Assembly (NCBI GenBank): GCA_024402475.1
Contig: JAKSTQ010000005.1
Coordinates: forward strand, 62,001-126,000
Direction of reading: 5' to 3'
DNA length: 64,000 nucleotides
From: Treponema sp.
GTDB lineage: Bacteria > Spirochaetota > Spirochaetia > Treponematales > Treponemataceae
The position numbers and the translations under genes are program-made. Positions 1 to 9,058 of the stretch are shown one piece after another (the first letter of the stretch is position 1; each line of letters starts with the position of its first letter). The notes below the pieces were generated by a model. The model saw nothing but the letters and a program-made list of their open reading frames with translations, was not told the DNA's origin and searched no databases.

Positions 1-846
1 ATGAATTTTGATTTAGAAAAGATGCCTTGTTTTGGCGTTGCGGGAAACTTCACCGGGCACCTTGAACAGGCAGGAGAAGCCCGTGATTTTGCAAATGTAG
101 CAACAAAAGAAGAAAATGCTCCAAAGGCTTTGTTTCCGACTTTTATTCCTGATGCAAATGAAAAAGTTCCTGCTTTTTTGAAAACCTTTCCTTTTTCTTC
201 GGATAAAATCATATTCCCTCAGGGAGAAGAAAAAATCCAGATTGAACCTGAATGCGGCGTAATTTTTGAGACTTTGTTCCAGGACGGCAAAATTACCGGC
301 CTTAAGCCATTGTGTTTTGGTGCTTCAAATGACTGTTCAATCCGCAAAGAAGGTGCACCAAAAATTTCATTAAAAAAGAACTGGGGAAAAAGCAGCAAGG
401 GATTTTCTTCTTCACTTATTGACTGTGACAGTTTTGATGAAAAGGGAATAATCAATGATTACCGTATTGCAAGTTTTTTAATCCGTGACGGTATTGTATA
501 TGATTATGGTGAAGACAGCGCAGTTAAGGATTATTCCTACATTTATGGAAAACTGATTGACTGGGTTGTAGAAAAACTTAATTCACAGAAAGACGAAGGT
601 CCCTGCGAAAATCTTGCTTCTTATCTTGAAAGTACTGACAGATATCACAATATTTTTGTTTCTATCGGAGCTACAAGATATACAGATTTTGGTAAAACAA
701 ATTTCCTTAAAACCGGTGATATTACTGTTGTAGCTGTATATAATAGTAAATATACTCATAAGCAGATCAGTGATTTTGCCGTAAAGGGTGACGCTCCGCA
801 GGATGTAAGCCTTTTGTGTCAGAAAATCGTTGTAGGACTGGAATAA
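1..846 (+). CDS. DUF5718-like conserved protein
   Basis: A 281-residue soluble protein with no signal peptide or membrane segment. The N-terminus (GVAGNFTGHLEQAGEA at residues 12-27) resembles the uncharacterised DUF5718 group as I remember it; that assignment is recollection, not a search. The biochemical function is unknown. The ATG is the first base of the window, so its ribosome-binding site cannot be seen and a further upstream start cannot be excluded, although the N-terminal motif suggests the protein is complete. The next gene starts 3 nt after its stop, so the two are probably co-transcribed. Confidence 0.6.
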   Translation: MNFDLEKMPCFGVAGNFTGHLEQAGEARDFANVATKEENAPKALFPTFIPDANEKVPAFLKTFPFSSDKIIFPQGEEKIQIEPECGVIFETLFQDGKITGLKPLCFGASNDCSIRKEGAPKISLKKNWGKSSKGFSSSLIDCDSFDEKGIINDYRIASFLIRDGIVYDYGEDSAVKDYSYIYGKLIDWVVEKLNSQKDEGPCENLASYLESTDRYHNIFVSIGATRYTDFGKTNFLKTGDITVVAVYNSKYTHKQISDFAVKGDAPQDVSLLCQKIVVGLE

Positions 847-849
847 ATT

Positions 850-1803
850 ATGTATTTACTTGTATTAAAACAACTTATCATCATGCTTATTATTGCAGTA
901 ATAAGCTTTTTTGTTACAAAACTTTTTAAGTTTGGAGAAAGGGAACAGCAGTGCATTTCTAAGCTTTTGATTTATGTAATCAATCCCTGTCTTATTCTTG
1001 GAAAGTTTGACATTGATTATGATCCTAAAATGCTTAAGGCTTTTTTCTGCGTTCTTATAATTTCTGTTGCAGTTTATGCAGTAATGATCGGCGTTTCCAG
1101 GGTTGCAAGAGTTTTTCATGCGCCTCAGCCAAGAATGGATCCAATTGACCTTAACGGAAGTGTGTTTACCAACTGCGGTTTTGTAGGAATTCCTCTTATT
1201 GAAGGCGTTCTTGGCGGAACAGGAGTTTTTCTGCTTCTGGGATATATTACGGTTTTTAATATCGTTTTGTGGACTTACGGTTATTCTGTGATGACTGGAA
1301 AGATTAGCCTTAAAAAGATGATTACAAATCCCAATGTTCTTTGTGTAATTGTGGGAATTATTCTTTTCTGTCTGCCGGTACGCCTTCCTGAACTGGTTTC
1401 AAGACCGCTGGCTTATATCGGTGCTTCTAATACAGCCTGTGCCATGGCTTTACTTGGAATGCTTTTTGCAAACTTTAAGAAAACTTCTCAGGAAAATTAT
1501 ACTGTCCGTACAATCAGATTCTGTATCTGGCGCCTTGTTATTATTCCTGCTTTTGTTCTTGCGGTTTTGTTTGCAGTGATGAAGTTCATGCCTGGAATTA
1601 TTGATAAGGATCTTCTTTTTTCAATCTGTATCGTAGTCTTTATTGCGGCTTTGTGTCCTGTGGCAATGAATGTTTCGGGCATGGCAGTTCTGTTTGATAA
1701 GGATGAATCTTACGGAGCGCTCATTTGTCTTGTGACAAGCATACTTTGTGTAGGAACAATGCCGCTGAGTGTTTTACTTGCAGAAAGACTGCTATTATTG
1801 TAA
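850..1803 (+). CDS. AEC-family (auxin efflux carrier-like) membrane transporter
   Basis: A 317-residue, very hydrophobic protein with about ten predicted membrane helices split into two halves by a short polar region near residues 95-105. The pattern CGFVGIPLIEGVLGG after the central break and the repeated GM/NVSGMA motif near the C-terminus fit the Mem_trans/AEC family. Family members export or exchange organic acids or amino acids; the substrate here cannot be read from sequence. It starts 3 nt after the preceding gene and ends 12 nt before phoH. Confidence 0.8.
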   Translation: MYLLVLKQLIIMLIIAVISFFVTKLFKFGEREQQCISKLLIYVINPCLILGKFDIDYDPKMLKAFFCVLIISVAVYAVMIGVSRVARVFHAPQPRMDPIDLNGSVFTNCGFVGIPLIEGVLGGTGVFLLLGYITVFNIVLWTYGYSVMTGKISLKKMITNPNVLCVIVGIILFCLPVRLPELVSRPLAYIGASNTACAMALLGMLFANFKKTSQENYTVRTIRFCIWRLVIIPAFVLAVLFAVMKFMPGIIDKDLLFSICIVVFIAALCPVAMNVSGMAVLFDKDESYGALICLVTSILCVGTMPLSVLLAERLLLL

Positions 1804-1815
1804 ACTTTAAACATA

Positions 1816-2796
1816 GTGGATAATTCGTATACGATAGTGGTAGATGACGCAGGAATTTTAACAAAACTGTGCGGTACCAATGACAGCAATTTAAAACTCA
1901 TCGAACAGCATCTTGGCGTTCCTGTATTCATGCGTGGGAATGAACTGTCTGTAGAAGAAACAGATGATCATACACGGCAGCAGTTTAAATTCATCATAGA
2001 CAGAATCGTTGACGAAATCCAGGAAGGTTATGCTGACTGCGAAGATGCAGTCCGTTCAATTCTCAATACTGACTTAAATCCTGATTTTAACCCTGCAAGC
2101 CGTTTTTCTGGAATGACCGGCCATGCTGTGATGAGCGAAAGTTCGGTAGTGATTCCAGGTTCTCAGGTAAAAATCTATCCAAAAACTCAGGGACAGGCAG
2201 ATTACGTTAAAATGCTTCGTAATTACGATATGGTTTTCTGTACCGGTCCTGCTGGCTGCGGCAAGACTTTCCTTGCAGTGGCAGAAGCTCTTCGTCTTGT
2301 TCTCAGTAAAGAAAAAAAAGGTATTGTTTTAACCCGTCCTGTTGTAGAAGCCGGAGAAAATCTTGGATTTCTGCCAGGTGACCTTGAACAGAAAATAAGT
2401 CCTTATCTTAGACCTCTTTATGACAGCATGGAATATCTTCTGTCAAAAGAGACTGTAAAAAGACTTGTTGAAAATGATATAATAGAAATGGCTCCTCTTG
2501 CTTACATGAGGGGACGCACATTGAATAACTGCGTGATAATTCTTGATGAAGCACAGAACACAACTTCTGAGCAGATGAAAATGTTTTTGACACGCATGGG
2601 AAATGGATCAAAAGTTATAGTAACTGGCGATGTAACTCAGATAGACTTACCAAAAAGGGTTGGTTCGGGCCTTGTAAATGCGCTTGATATTCTTTCGGGA
2701 ATTGATGAAATCGGTATCATGCAGCTTTCGGGTCAGGACGTTGTAAGAAATCCACTGGTTAGAAAAATTGTAAAAGCATATGAACAACAACAGTAA
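1816..2796 (+). CDS. phoH: PhoH-like P-loop ATPase
   Basis: A 326-residue cytoplasmic protein of normal PhoH length. An N-terminal KH-like part (about 1-95) precedes the ATPase. Walker A is GPAGCGKT at residues 144-151 and Walker B is IILDEAQNTT at 241-250, both typical of PhoH. The family is an RNA-associated NTPase often encoded next to ybeY and linked to RNA and ribosome metabolism; the exact reaction in this organism is unknown. The start is GTG at 1816 with no clear Shine-Dalgarno sequence, chosen because it gives the expected N-terminus. The 3' end overlaps the next gene by 17 nt, suggesting translational coupling. Confidence 0.92.
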   Translation: MDNSYTIVVDDAGILTKLCGTNDSNLKLIEQHLGVPVFMRGNELSVEETDDHTRQQFKFIIDRIVDEIQEGYADCEDAVRSILNTDLNPDFNPASRFSGMTGHAVMSESSVVIPGSQVKIYPKTQGQADYVKMLRNYDMVFCTGPAGCGKTFLAVAEALRLVLSKEKKGIVLTRPVVEAGENLGFLPGDLEQKISPYLRPLYDSMEYLLSKETVKRLVENDIIEMAPLAYMRGRTLNNCVIILDEAQNTTSEQMKMFLTRMGNGSKVIVTGDVTQIDLPKRVGSGLVNALDILSGIDEIGIMQLSGQDVVRNPLVRKIVKAYEQQQ

Positions 2797-4588
2797 AGAG
2801 CAGCAAAACGGTACCCGCGAAAATTTCTGGACTAAAATCGTAAAATCTCTTAAAGAGGGAATGTCGTTAATCATTCTTTCTGTGGTGGCATTTGTCATTG
2901 CAGGCGTTATCTGTTTTTTTGGCGTTACAAAGAATGTTACTGTGGCAGCATTTTCGTTAAATGAATACGAAGTAGGCCAGATTGCTGACCGTACGATTAT
3001 TGCAGAAAAAGAACTTCCTGCTACAACAGATTATCCGATTGAAGTAAAGGAAGGCGAGAAAATAATTAAAAAAGGCTTCCCGATTTCTATGGAAAGCTAT
3101 CAGAAACTTGAAAAAATGGCTAACACAAAAGAGTACATTGACTACAGGTCTTATGTAGACAATATGCTTTATCTGTTCCTTTTGATTATTTTGTGGTTCT
3201 TCCTTTTTTCACCGCTTTTGATGAACCGCCGTGTTTCATTTAAAGAACTTCTGATGCAGATAATATTTTTCCTGATAATTTATTCGATTACGATTTTTGC
3301 CGGAAAAGTTCCTTTCTTTGCAAGAAGTGCATATCATTTAAGCGTTGCAATTCCTCATGTTCTGTGTATCATTCTTCTTGTTCTTCTTTTTGGTGAACGC
3401 TCGGCTGTATTCTTTTCTATAATTCTTTCTCTTGGCGTTTTGAATGCATCTGATTACAACCTTGTAGTATTTGTATATACATTAGGTTCTTCACTTGCAG
3501 CTACAAGAATTTTGCGTAAAATTGAAACCCGCATTCAGATGGTGTTTGCTTCACTTTTAATTGCTGTCCTGAATGTTGTTTTAATTGTTGTTTTCAAAGT
3601 GATATTTAATGATCCGTTTGGCAATATCGGATATCTTTTGATGGCAATTGCTGCCAATGGATTTTTGTGCGGTATTTTTGCACTGGGGCTTATTACACCT
3701 CTTGAACAGATTATGAATACTGCAAGCGTATTCCGTCTTATTGACCTTTCTGACCTTAATAATCCGACAATGAGAAGTCTGCTCCTGAATGCGTCTGGAA
3801 CTTACAGTCACGCAATGATGGTTGCTACTCTTGCAGAAAATGCATGTAAAGCAATCGGTGCCAATTCCCTTGTTGCACGTGTCGGCGCTTATTACCATGA
3901 TATCGGTAAAATGGAACAGAGCGAATACTTTGTAGAAAACCAGTCTAACGGGCAGAATAAACACGATGAACTTAATCCAAACCTTTCTGTTTCTGTAATC
4001 AGAAGTCATGTTAAGCGAGGCGTAGAAAAGGCTCATCAGATGCATCTTCCTCCGCAGATTATTGATATTATTGCAGAACATCACGGTAATTCTGTTATTG
4101 CATATTTTTACAACGAAGCCCTCAAGACAAATCCTGATGCAAGTGCAGAAGATTATTCATACTCAGGTAATCCTCCTACAACAAAAGAAAGTGCTGTTGT
4201 AATGCTTGCTGATACTGTAGAAGCTGCCTGCCGCACACTTGAAAAACCTTCTGTTTACAGACTTGAAAAATTTATTGCAAGCCTTATCGAAAGTAAAATC
4301 CAGCACGGACAGCTTGCAAATTCACCTTTGACATTTAAGGATATCACAACCATTAAAGAATCATTTGTTGCAATTCTTACCGGTTACTATCACTCAAGAA
4401 TTGAATATCCTGACCAGAAAGATCCTGAAGCAGAAAAAAATGATTCAGAAAAAAAAGAAGCAGCAGTAAAAAAGGGACCTGTAAAATCAACAGGAACTAA
4501 AACTGTAGCAAAAAAAGCGCCGGAAAAAACCGCTGCAAAAACACCTTCAAAGAAAACTGCAGCAAAAGAAGGTAAGAAAAATGGCTAA
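2780..4588 (+). CDS. pgpH: 7TM-HD family phosphodiesterase (PgpH/YqfF-like)
   Basis: A 602-residue inner-membrane protein. Membrane helix 1 is at about 28-50, an extracytoplasmic stretch at 51-123, then a block of about seven helices at 128-308 and a cytoplasmic HD domain at 330-510. Metal-binding candidates are H344, H373-D374 (YYHDIGKM), H410, H434/H435 and D478. Characterised PgpH proteins hydrolyse cyclic di-AMP; that substrate is inferred from the family. The extracytoplasmic part (about 70 residues) is much shorter than the usual 7TMR-HDED domain. The last 60 residues are a Lys/Ala/Pro-rich, histone H1-like tail. It lies between phoH and ybeY, as in Firmicutes, overlapping both. Confidence 0.88.
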   Translation: MNNNSKEQQNGTRENFWTKIVKSLKEGMSLIILSVVAFVIAGVICFFGVTKNVTVAAFSLNEYEVGQIADRTIIAEKELPATTDYPIEVKEGEKIIKKGFPISMESYQKLEKMANTKEYIDYRSYVDNMLYLFLLIILWFFLFSPLLMNRRVSFKELLMQIIFFLIIYSITIFAGKVPFFARSAYHLSVAIPHVLCIILLVLLFGERSAVFFSIILSLGVLNASDYNLVVFVYTLGSSLAATRILRKIETRIQMVFASLLIAVLNVVLIVVFKVIFNDPFGNIGYLLMAIAANGFLCGIFALGLITPLEQIMNTASVFRLIDLSDLNNPTMRSLLLNASGTYSHAMMVATLAENACKAIGANSLVARVGAYYHDIGKMEQSEYFVENQSNGQNKHDELNPNLSVSVIRSHVKRGVEKAHQMHLPPQIIDIIAEHHGNSVIAYFYNEALKTNPDASAEDYSYSGNPPTTKESAVVMLADTVEAACRTLEKPSVYRLEKFIASLIESKIQHGQLANSPLTFKDITTIKESFVAILTGYYHSRIEYPDQKDPEAEKNDSEKKEAAVKKGPVKSTGTKTVAKKAPEKTAAKTPSKKTAAKEGKKNG

Positions 4589-5060
4589 CAGAATCTGTGT
4601 TTCAATGATGGACGAAATGGATGAACCTGTATGGTTTGAAAAGGTCGAAGGCTTTGTTCAGACTGTAATGGGAAAATTCGGTTTTGACGGACAGGAAATT
4701 TCTGTAATGTTCTGTGACAATGAATGCATTCAGCAGCTGAACCAAGATTACCGTAACATTGATGCGCCTACAGATGTTTTATCTTTTGAAAGCGACGGTG
4801 AGTATACTGACGAAACTGGAACCTGGAAACTGGCCGGGGACATTGCAATCAGCATTCCTATGATAAAAGAAAATGCTGATTATTTTGGAACAACACAGAA
4901 CGATGAACTTAAACGACTTTTGGTCCATGGAGTTCTTCACCTTAACGGTTATGATCATGGAGAAGAACATATAGAACAGGGTAAAGCACCTGAATGCGAA
5001 ATGCTTGTTAAGCAGGAAGAACTTCTTGCGCAGTTAAAAGAAAAAGTCATTATTGGATAA
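4581..5060 (+). CDS. ybeY: Endoribonuclease YbeY (rRNA maturation factor)
   Basis: A 159-residue protein of standard YbeY length carrying the family signature HGVLHLNGYDH at residues 116-126; H116, H120 and H126 are the zinc ligands. YbeY acts in 16S rRNA 3'-end processing and 70S ribosome quality control in the cytoplasm. The start overlaps the preceding pgpH end by 8 nt, and the CorC-type gene follows after 5 nt, the common phoH-ybeY-corC arrangement. Confidence 0.95.
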   Translation: MANRICVSMMDEMDEPVWFEKVEGFVQTVMGKFGFDGQEISVMFCDNECIQQLNQDYRNIDAPTDVLSFESDGEYTDETGTWKLAGDIAISIPMIKENADYFGTTQNDELKRLLVHGVLHLNGYDHGEEHIEQGKAPECEMLVKQEELLAQLKEKVIIG

Positions 5061-5065
5061 TAAAA

Positions 5066-5860
5066 ATGGGGTTATTTGGTTTTAATAAAAAAAAGAAAAG
5101 TGAAAGCGCAGCAGATATAGTTTCTGCAGAAACACAGGAAATACTCAACGAAGAAAAAGCAGACATGATTCAGGGAGTAAATGAACTTTCTTCTACTTCT
5201 GTAAAGGAAGTTATGATTCCCCGTATTGATGTTGATTTTATTAATATTGACTGGCAGAACAGCGAAATATACGAAAAAATTACAGAATCGGGACATTCAA
5301 GATTTCCGGTTTACAGAGAATCTATTGATAATGTAATCGGCGTTCTTTATGTAAAAGATTTAATCCGTTATCTTTGTAACGGGGAAAGTTATAACCTTGA
5401 AAATATCATCCGCAAAGCTTACTTTGTTCCAGAAACAAAACGCATTGACAGTCTTTTGAGGGAATTTAAGCGAAGACACATTCATATTGCGATGGCTGTT
5501 GACGAATACGGCGGACTTTCTGGAATTGTCTGCATGGAAGATATTATTGAAGAAATTGTTGGTGACATTCAGGATGAATTTGACAATGAAGGCGAAGAAA
5601 TTGTCAGCATTGGAAACAACAGCTGGATAATTGATGCCCGTACTGATCTTGATGATGTCAATAAAGAAATTGCAAGCGAATTTCCAACAGAAAGCAGCGA
5701 TACACTTGGTGGTTTTGTTCTTGATCTGTTTGGGAAAATTCCTGTTAAATACGAAAAAATTTCTTACGGTAATTATGATTTTATCATCCAGGATATGGAT
5801 GGACATAGAATAGATACAATTAAAGTTATCTTTAAGGAACAAGAGCCGCAAAGCGAGTAA
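5066..5860 (+). CDS. CorC/HlyC-type CBS-domain protein
   Basis: A 264-residue soluble protein. Two CBS domains (about 46-110 and 115-170) are followed by a C-terminal CorC_HlyC domain (about 185-260). It lacks the DUF21 membrane domain of the larger relatives. CBS pairs bind adenine nucleotides. CorC/YbeX proteins have been linked to divalent-cation homeostasis and ribosome metabolism; treponemal copies are often labelled hemolysin TlyC, a name with little functional support. Being 5 nt downstream of ybeY favours a link to ribosome or RNA biology. Confidence 0.85.
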   Translation: MGLFGFNKKKKSESAADIVSAETQEILNEEKADMIQGVNELSSTSVKEVMIPRIDVDFINIDWQNSEIYEKITESGHSRFPVYRESIDNVIGVLYVKDLIRYLCNGESYNLENIIRKAYFVPETKRIDSLLREFKRRHIHIAMAVDEYGGLSGIVCMEDIIEEIVGDIQDEFDNEGEEIVSIGNNSWIIDARTDLDDVNKEIASEFPTESSDTLGGFVLDLFGKIPVKYEKISYGNYDFIIQDMDGHRIDTIKVIFKEQEPQSE

Positions 5861-5884
5861 TATACAGACAATGGGTGGGGAAGT

Positions 5885-8050
5885 ATGAAAAAATTATTTG
5901 CAGTTATTATCTTAAGTATAAGTTTGTGCAGTGTTTATGCTCAAAGGTTAAGCGGAACAAGAAGCTTTGAACAGAATTCAAAACTTTCTGCTGTTGAACT
6001 TTATAATCTTGGCGTAGATCAGATGCAGGAAAAAAACTGGTGGCAGGCAAGTGAATATTTTTCTGAAAGCCTGCAGAAAAATCCTGTATATGCAGATGCA
6101 TGGTTTAGACTTTCTAAATGTTCCTACGAAATGAATCAGTTTGACCTGAGCATAACATACGCAGACAATGCAATTAAATATGCCGGATCAAAACCTGAAT
6201 ATATAAACCTTAAGGCCCTTGCTTTTGTTTCTCAGGGAAAGCTTGACGAAGCAAGAACGCTTTTTTCTTCCATCCTTAAAAATTATCCTAATAACCTTGA
6301 TGCCCGCTTTGGCCTTGCAGAACTTGAACTTTTTGCAGGGAAAATTTCTGCCGCTGAATCTTATTATCTTGAAGCATTAAAAAGAAGTCCTTCAGATGTT
6401 AAGGCACTTTTGTCTCTTGCACTTGTAAGTACTGAACTTGGTAAATACAAACTTGCCCGTGATTATATCAACAAGGCTTTGACAAGCCACGCAGGTAACG
6501 AAGAAGTATATTATGTTGCAGCTTTCCTTTCTGCAATGAACGGCAATCTTGAAGATGCAAGAAAAAAATGTCTTATGTCAGTTCAGGTTAACGGAAACTA
6601 TGATCCGGCTTATGAGCTTTTGTGTACTGTTTTGTATGAACAGAAAAAGTATGACGAAGTAATTAATATTGCTGATTTTAGAATTAACCGCAACAGAAAT
6701 AATATTCAGCCATGGTTTGTAAAAGGCCTTGCTCTTGAAAAACTTGGCCGCAAAGAAGAAGCAATTGATATCTGGACAAAAGCACTCAATATTGATCCTA
6801 ACGATGAAATTACCCGCTGTGCATTTGAAAATCTTGCACTGGAAATTACAGATGTAGAAGATCCCCGCCGTAAAACCTGGGGCGCTTATCATGTAAAAAA
6901 GGCAAAGGAATTCCAGAAAAAATACATGAGTTCAAATGTCCGCTATGAATATCAGACAGCACTTAAACTTAATCCTGCAAGTAAAGCAGCCAGGGAATCT
7001 TTTGCAGACCTTTTGTACAATGACGGATACAACGAAAATTATCTTGACCAGATTAAGTTCGTAAAAGAAAATTCTGTTGTTCCTGTTCCAAAAGACAATG
7101 CAAATCCTACAGAAATAGAAAAACTTAAAGCAATTAAATATACAAAGTTAACTGATACAATCGAAGGCTTTGAATCTTTGATGTACAATTCGCTTGCTAA
7201 AAAGTGGGATATTAATCCGTTCTTCCTTGAAAAAACAAGATGGCATCTTGGAATCTATTACATGGAAAAAATGGAACCTCTTTATCATCCGGACCTTGCA
7301 AGAATTACAGCATGTTCACTTGCAGGAATGTTCTCAGGTATTTCAAGTACAAGCGTAAGACTTTATCCTCAGAAAGTTTCGGGTTATGCTGATGCATTCA
7401 AAAAAGCACATGACACAATGATGGATTACTTTGTAATTCTCACCTGTGATGAAACTGACCGTGATGTAAAAATCGAAGCTGTTATGTATTCAACCAGAAC
7501 CGGTGCTAAAGTCAGAAACTTTAATATTTATAGAACAGGAAATGACAGATTTGCCGGAAGCCTCCTTCGTCTTAGAAAAGAAATTCTTGATACACTCCCT
7601 GTAAGGGCAAGAATCCTTAACCGTGACGGAAAAGATCTTCTTGTTGATATTGGTAAAACAGAAGGTGTTGTTAAAGGAACTGAATTTGCAGTTGTAAAAA
7701 AAGGACAGGTTCTTACAAATGACAGCGGTACCGGTCTTGTTCTGACTGAAAAAAATAAACTTGGAACTGTGACTTTGACAAAAGTATCTGAAGAAATTTC
7801 TGAAGGTGTTCTTTCTGAAACAGGTTTTTACGACAGGGTAAATGTTAATGATGAACTGATTCTTGTAAAAATTCCTCAGGCTAAAACAGATGATAAAAGT
7901 CAGGTTGCAGGGGATACAAGTCCTTCTGCAGACCAGAACGGTACTCCTGTAGTTAACGAAACAAAAGAAAAGGCCAGCGCCCTTAAAGGAGCTGACCTTG
8001 AGATTTCAAGAACACCTAATCTGTTAAGAATGATCAGGGAGCTGTATTAA
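5885..8050 (+). CDS. Secreted/periplasmic TPR-repeat protein
   Basis: A 721-residue protein with a signal peptide at residues 1-19 (hydrophobic core, VYA before Q20). Consecutive tetratricopeptide repeats run from about residue 38 to 310 (for example 38-71, 72-105 and 276-309). A C-terminal segment around 570-600 with the pattern VDIGKTEGVVKGTEFAV resembles FlgT/CsgG-type beta-barrel endings. A role in periplasmic protein interaction or envelope assembly is likely but unproven. A strong G-rich Shine-Dalgarno sequence (GGTGGGGA) precedes the ATG. Its 3' end overlaps the 3' end of the convergent gene by 27 nt. Confidence 0.75.
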   Translation: MKKLFAVIILSISLCSVYAQRLSGTRSFEQNSKLSAVELYNLGVDQMQEKNWWQASEYFSESLQKNPVYADAWFRLSKCSYEMNQFDLSITYADNAIKYAGSKPEYINLKALAFVSQGKLDEARTLFSSILKNYPNNLDARFGLAELELFAGKISAAESYYLEALKRSPSDVKALLSLALVSTELGKYKLARDYINKALTSHAGNEEVYYVAAFLSAMNGNLEDARKKCLMSVQVNGNYDPAYELLCTVLYEQKKYDEVINIADFRINRNRNNIQPWFVKGLALEKLGRKEEAIDIWTKALNIDPNDEITRCAFENLALEITDVEDPRRKTWGAYHVKKAKEFQKKYMSSNVRYEYQTALKLNPASKAARESFADLLYNDGYNENYLDQIKFVKENSVVPVPKDNANPTEIEKLKAIKYTKLTDTIEGFESLMYNSLAKKWDINPFFLEKTRWHLGIYYMEKMEPLYHPDLARITACSLAGMFSGISSTSVRLYPQKVSGYADAFKKAHDTMMDYFVILTCDETDRDVKIEAVMYSTRTGAKVRNFNIYRTGNDRFAGSLLRLRKEILDTLPVRARILNRDGKDLLVDIGKTEGVVKGTEFAVVKKGQVLTNDSGTGLVLTEKNKLGTVTLTKVSEEISEGVLSETGFYDRVNVNDELILVKIPQAKTDDKSQVAGDTSPSADQNGTPVVNETKEKASALKGADLEISRTPNLLRMIRELY

Positions 8051-8959
8051 ATCAAGACAGGAATCAATCCATTTCTTTGCAAGTTCAGGATAATCTTCCT
8101 GGACTTTAAGGAAGCAGAATAAAGCGTTCTGATAATCGCGGGTAAAGTAAAATGCTTCTCCAAGATAAAAATAAGAACGCTTTGTTGTTTTTTCGTCACG
8201 ATGTACACTCAGGAATTCTGTTAATGATTTAACAGAAGCTGAATACTGTTTTTTTACGAAAGATTCCTTAAGGATTTTAAAGAGGAAATATTCATCGCCG
8301 CCGGCTGGGCTTATCATATCTTCTTCAAAAACAAATTCTTTTGTAATTACATCAGGTTTTATGTCTTTAAGTCCAAGTTCCTTGACTGCTTTTACGGCAG
8401 CGTTTCCAAGCTGGATTTTTTTTGTATCATTGTTTTCAATTAAATCCGGGCGTGGAAGTGGAACCTGACGTAAACGTTCAGAAGGATCAATAAACTTGAT
8501 GACTTCAACTTTTGGGCTTTTTTCAGAAACAACAATTCCTTCCTGAGCAGAAGATTTTGCTTTTGTTCCTGTAACTGTTGTATTGATTGACGGTAAAATG
8601 ATTTTATAAATCTTTGATTCAGAAACTCGTGCAAGGACACAGTAAAAGTAGTCTTTTGAATCTGGAATTGTGTCAATGTAAGAAGTTTCGCCGGAAGAAA
8701 CAGAAGCAATTATGGTTTTGCTGTTGATCTGGTCGTAGGAACTGATTACCTGTGAATCACGGACAATAACAATTCCTGTAACAGACGGCTCAGAGATTTC
8801 TGGAACAGTCCATTCAAGGCGAATCTGATTTTTTGACTGAGGAAAAGCGTTAAGGTTGCTGACTATAGGGCGAACCTGGGCACCTGCTGTACAAAGGCCG
8901 CAAAAAGCAATCAAAGTGCTGCATAAAATTGTTTTTATGGAAAATTCTGATAATTTCAT
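8024..8959 (-). CDS. Secreted FN3-like / TPR-like protein
   Basis: A 311-residue protein beginning at the ATG whose complement is 8957-8959, which gives a clean signal peptide (AGA before Q). A TTG start 24 nt upstream is possible but would sit inside the promoter. Residues about 30-115 look like a fibronectin type III beta-sandwich; the C-terminal 70 residues contain one or two TPR-like helical pairs (YFYLGEAFYFTRDYQNA). I do not recognise a specific family. There is no Shine-Dalgarno sequence. The -10 box ends 6 nt before the ATG, so the transcript is predicted to be leaderless. Confidence 0.7.
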   Translation of the reverse strand: MKLSEFSIKTILCSTLIAFCGLCTAGAQVRPIVSNLNAFPQSKNQIRLEWTVPEISEPSVTGIVIVRDSQVISSYDQINSKTIIASVSSGETSYIDTIPDSKDYFYCVLARVSESKIYKIILPSINTTVTGTKAKSSAQEGIVVSEKSPKVEVIKFIDPSERLRQVPLPRPDLIENNDTKKIQLGNAAVKAVKELGLKDIKPDVITKEFVFEEDMISPAGGDEYFLFKILKESFVKKQYSASVKSLTEFLSVHRDEKTTKRSYFYLGEAFYFTRDYQNALFCFLKVQEDYPELAKKWIDSCLDLIQLPDHS

Positions 8960-8965
8960 ACATAT

Positions 8966-8994
8966 ATTATCGGTAAAAATCAAGGCTTTGACAA
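8966..8994 (-). promoter_or_regulatory. Promoter of the FN3/TPR gene (leaderless geometry)
   Basis: Read on the minus strand: TTGTCA at 8994-8989, a 17-nt spacer, then GATAAT at 8971-8966. Only 6 nt (8965-8960) separate the -10 box from the ATG, so transcription should begin at or within a base of the start codon. The hexamers and spacing are seen directly; the start site is inferred. Confidence 0.65.
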
Positions 8995-9002
8995 GACTAT
9001 AT

Positions 9003-9031
9003 TTGACAAAGGATTTTGTTTATTTTATTCT
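9003..9031 (+). promoter_or_regulatory. Promoter of prfB
   Basis: A consensus TTGACA at 9003-9008, a 17-nt spacer and TATTCT at 9026-9031. The predicted start site is near 9039, leaving a roughly 20-nt leader containing the AAGGA Shine-Dalgarno sequence of prfB. A second TTGACA at 8988-8993 has no suitable -10 box. Confidence 0.65.
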
Positions 9032-9058
9032 ATATTATTGAAGTAAAAGGATTAAAAA

